NCBI GenBank assembly: GCA_003501335.1
Contig: DNPQ01000144.1
Span: 1-8,080, forward strand
Source of the DNA: Bacillota bacterium
GTDB lineage: Bacteria > Bacillota > UBA4882 > UBA8346
DNA: 8,080 nt
Direction: 5' to 3'
Shown here: positions 6,438 to 8,080 of the stretch, one piece after another
Layout of the letters: each line of letters begins with the position of its first letter
How positions within the stretch are numbered: the stretch's first letter is position 1
The notes under the pieces: model-generated
Database searches by the model: none
Told to the model about the DNA's origin: nothing
Seen by the model: only the letters and a program-made list of their open reading frames with translations
Translations under genes and position numbers: made by a program

Positions 6438-6589
6438 TGCGTTTCGTTAATTCACAGGCGTATTTTGATGATCGGAACGATAAAAAGCGGCTGCTTGGCG
6501 ACCGTTTTATATTTTATTGGCTTATGGGTTTTGATATTGAAATCACCATGATCAGGTTATCTTTTGATTTTGGAAAGAATGACGGATAA
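6437..6589 (+). CDS. Small hypothetical protein, 50 residues, coupled to the preceding ORF
   Basis: ATG 6437 shares its A with the TAA stop of the preceding ORF (TAATG), a typical sign of translational coupling. The 50-codon frame ends at TAA 6587-6589. The product is charged at its start (FDDRNDKKRLLGDR, 10-23) and hydrophobic or aromatic in the middle (FIFYWLMGFDIEITMIRLSF, 24-43). That middle is too broken by charges to be a clear membrane helix but may associate with one or with a partner protein. There is no independent ribosome binding site beyond a weak GACGG. A hairpin begins 7 nt after the stop. I recognise no family; the case rests on the overlap, the intact frame and ordinary-looking codon use. 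Confidence 0.43.
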   Translation: MRFVNSQAYFDDRNDKKRLLGDRFIFYWLMGFDIEITMIRLSFDFGKNDG

Positions 6590-6595
6590 TTAAAT

Positions 6596-6619
6596 GGAGA
6601 GCCAAAAAAGCGGCTCTCC
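6596..6619. terminator. Strong hairpin after the small ORFs (candidate transcript end)
   Basis: GGAGAGCC (6596-6603) pairs perfectly with GGCTCTCC (6612-6619) around the loop AAAAAAGC. It starts 7 nt after the stop of the 50-codon ORF, as expected for a terminator, but the downstream sequence TATATGG lacks a T run on the plus strand. On the minus strand the stem is followed by ATTTAATTAT, which is richer in T, though no gene is known to enter from that side. It may equally be part of a structured RNA with the next two hairpins. Confidence 0.4.
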
Positions 6620-6628
6620 TATATGGTA

Positions 6629-6645
6629 TCGGGTCAAAGACCCGG
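6629..6645. other. Second hairpin with a three-base loop
   Basis: CGGGTC (6630-6635) and GACCCG (6639-6644) are perfect complements around AAA, with one more T-G pair outside. It lies 9 nt after the 8-bp hairpin and just before a GGAGGG (6649-6654). Confidence 0.4.
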
Positions 6646-6657
6646 AACGGAGGGAAA

Positions 6658-6699
6658 ATGGCCATTTATCATGGCGCTCACCCCTTTCGTTATGACTAA
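6658..6699 (+). other. 13-codon micro-ORF with its own ribosome binding site
   Basis: ATG 6658 encodes MAIYHGAHPFRYD and ends at TAA 6697-6699. GGAGGG at 6649-6654 is a strong Shine-Dalgarno sequence, although the 3-nt spacer is shorter than ideal. A third hairpin, GCCAT (6661-6665) with ATGGC (6671-6675), covers its second to sixth codons. It could be a leader peptide, a chance ORF, or a ribosome binding site that does something other than start a long gene. No long frame starts here. Confidence 0.3.
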
Positions 6700-6877
6700 A
6701 TTATACAATATTTTGAGAAGATATTGGCGATGATTTCATGATGAATTCATTAAAATTTTGTTTACGGGATGATGATGGACCGGATGGGAAGTGTTGAACT
6801 TCGGCAAAGGATTTAACATCTTTTCGTGGAATCAATCATACACGAATAATACACAAATACACAACAATTCTCCAACC
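6700..6877 (+). promoter_or_regulatory. Non-coding region upstream of addB
   Basis: I see no gene here; an ATG at 6738 gives only 19 codons with a weak ribosome binding site. TTGAAC at 6794-6799 resembles a -35 box, but the hexamer 17 nt on (CATCTT) is a poor -10. ATACACAA occurs twice in tandem at 6849-6864, shortly before the addB ribosome binding site. A promoter for addB is expected in this stretch but cannot be placed with confidence. Confidence 0.3.
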
Positions 6878-6890
6878 GGAGGTTTTATCG

Positions 6891-8080
6891 GTGTCAACTA
6901 TCCATCCGATTTGTGGTGAGTTTCGGGAACATCGCTGGATTATGGAGCAGCTTAAAAAGGCTTTACAGGAAAAGGACTTTTCGCCATTGGTGATTTTTCC
7001 CACTCAGAGCTTGCTTCATCAGATCCAGGATGAATTGTTAACTGAGCCAGGCCTCAATGGCCTTGGCGGTATCCGCTTCCTTCTGTTTGAGGGATTTATT
7101 CAAGAAATCGGGGAGCGGTTTGGTTTGGTACAATCAGTTCCATCTCCGTTTCTCCGGGATTTACTGATCGGCGAGGCTTTTGAATCCTTAAAAGAAAAAG
7201 GTAACTTGACATATTTAGGAAGAGCGTCTTTTACCAATGGGTATCGCCAGGCTATTTTGGCCGGCATCGCCGAGTGGAAAAGAAGTTGTTTTACAGCGGA
7301 CGTTTTTACGAAGTGGGCCTCTTCGAAAGGAGAGAAAGAACAGCAACTTGCTCTTTTATATCAGACATATCAAGAATTGCTGGTGAAAAATGGTTTCCGG
7401 GAAGAAGATTTATCTTTAAATGAGCTGGAATCGATTAAAACGCAAGCTGAATGGACGTCCGAACACACTGTGGCCATTCTTTACGGTTTTAGTGATCTGA
7501 CTCCTTTACAGAACCGGTTTATTGAGGTTTTAAGCACCTGGTTTGATTTTGAAATTATTCTCGACCCCACACCGGTCGAAGAAATTCGCAGTTTTGTAGC
7601 CCGCCGCTTTTCCTATGACCAGTTGCCGGAGATGGCTCCATTCTTGGGTGATACGGCCTTAAATTGGTTACAAACCTATTATGGTACGATGGGGATTGAT
7701 CATTGTCCCAACCTGATGGAAGATCAATCCGTGCAGCTGCTGCAGACTGCCGGTTCTTCCAAGCAAGCTATGGCCATTGCCGGAGAGATCGTTACCCTTT
7801 TGCGGGACAAGCCTGGATGCCGTTTGGATGATTTTTTGATTATATCACCCCATCCCCAGGAGTTTTTGAAAACAGCCTGCCCGATTTTTACGGAATACCA
7901 TTTACCATTACAGCCTCGTGAAATGAAAACCGGCGAGTATCCGGGATTGAACCATTTTTCACAGATGTTAACCGTCTGTGATTCCGATTGGCAATGGCCG
8001 GAGATGGAGGTTTTGATCCGGCAACAATATCCCGGGAAGATGGCCCGGACGGGAGATCGGATTTTGGTAGAGCTGGGAGA
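6891..8080 (+). CDS. addB: AddB/RexB-like ATP-dependent helicase-nuclease subunit B, N-terminal part (3' end outside window)
   Basis: A frame of 396 codons runs off the window end. GTG 6891 is chosen because GGAGG (6878-6882) lies 8 nt upstream. The visible part is the degenerate helicase half of AddB-type proteins: LVIFPTQSLLHQIQDELL (about 33-50) matches the motif after the P-loop, an AILYGFSDLTPLQNRFIEVL-type segment (about 198-217) follows, and LLQTAGSSKQAMAIAGEIVTLL (about 284-305) is the recurring family pattern before the later motifs. AddAB processes double-strand DNA ends for recombination repair; subunit B carries a C-terminal RecB-type nuclease, which lies outside the window. The N-terminus reads ICGEFREHRW where some AddB proteins have a GxGKT P-loop, so ATP binding by this half is unlikely. 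RexB-like proteins also lack it, so the exact AddB/RexB subtype is open. An addA would be expected just downstream. Confidence 0.85.
   Translation, partial: MSTIHPICGEFREHRWIMEQLKKALQEKDFSPLVIFPTQSLLHQIQDELLTEPGLNGLGGIRFLLFEGFIQEIGERFGLVQSVPSPFLRDLLIGEAFESLKEKGNLTYLGRASFTNGYRQAILAGIAEWKRSCFTADVFTKWASSKGEKEQQLALLYQTYQELLVKNGFREEDLSLNELESIKTQAEWTSEHTVAILYGFSDLTPLQNRFIEVLSTWFDFEIILDPTPVEEIRSFVARRFSYDQLPEMAPFLGDTALNWLQTYYGTMGIDHCPNLMEDQSVQLLQTAGSSKQAMAIAGEIVTLLRDKPGCRLDDFLIISPHPQEFLKTACPIFTEYHLPLQPREMKTGEYPGLNHFSQMLTVCDSDWQWPEMEVLIRQQYPGKMARTGDRILVELG

Noticed and set aside
6849..6864. Tandem ATACACAA repeat as an origin iteron or CRISPR-like repeat
   Set aside because: There are only two 8-bp copies in an AC-rich stretch, with no further copies, spacers or replication genes.

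Overview
The window reads as ordinary chromosomal DNA of a Bacillota (Firmicutes) bacterium, probably from a clostridial or related anaerobic lineage. The main reasons are an AddB-type recombination nuclease subunit, strong GGAGG-type ribosome binding sites, frequent TTG/GTG start codons, and the AzlC/AzlD, NodB-type deacetylase and ABC1/UbiB families together. I cannot place it to genus. There are no rRNAs, tRNAs, insertion sequences, prophage genes or CRISPR repeats.

Left part (1-2151, plus strand): the C-terminal half of an AzlC branched-chain amino acid exporter, its partner AzlD, then a 440-residue membrane-anchored protein whose cytoplasmic part looks like a degenerate Ser/Thr kinase fold without catalytic residues. 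The last gene meets a convergent neighbour with only 3 bp between the two stop codons.

Middle (2155-6086): a minus-strand ABC1/AarF/UbiB-family atypical kinase with two C-terminal membrane helices. A 96-bp divergent intergenic region separates it from a plus-strand MFS transporter. A membrane-anchored NodB-type polysaccharide deacetylase follows. Its reading frame continues upstream through a likely membrane anchor to an in-frame TGA, and beyond that to an ATG with a good ribosome binding site.

Right part (6087-8080): about 800 bp between the deacetylase and a long frame that runs off the window. That frame is the N-terminal 396 residues of an AddB/RexB-like subunit, starting at a GTG behind a strong GGAGG. 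The 800 bp are not empty. They hold two tiny overlapping ORFs (57 and 50 codons, joined by TAATG), three perfect hairpins in a row, and a 13-codon micro-ORF with its own GGAGGG.

The genes do not form one pathway. Only azlC-azlD is a clear functional pair, and most of the other genes concern the cell envelope or membrane. The places that best deserve a second look are the pseudokinase, the in-frame TGA before the deacetylase, and the small-ORF/hairpin region before addB.
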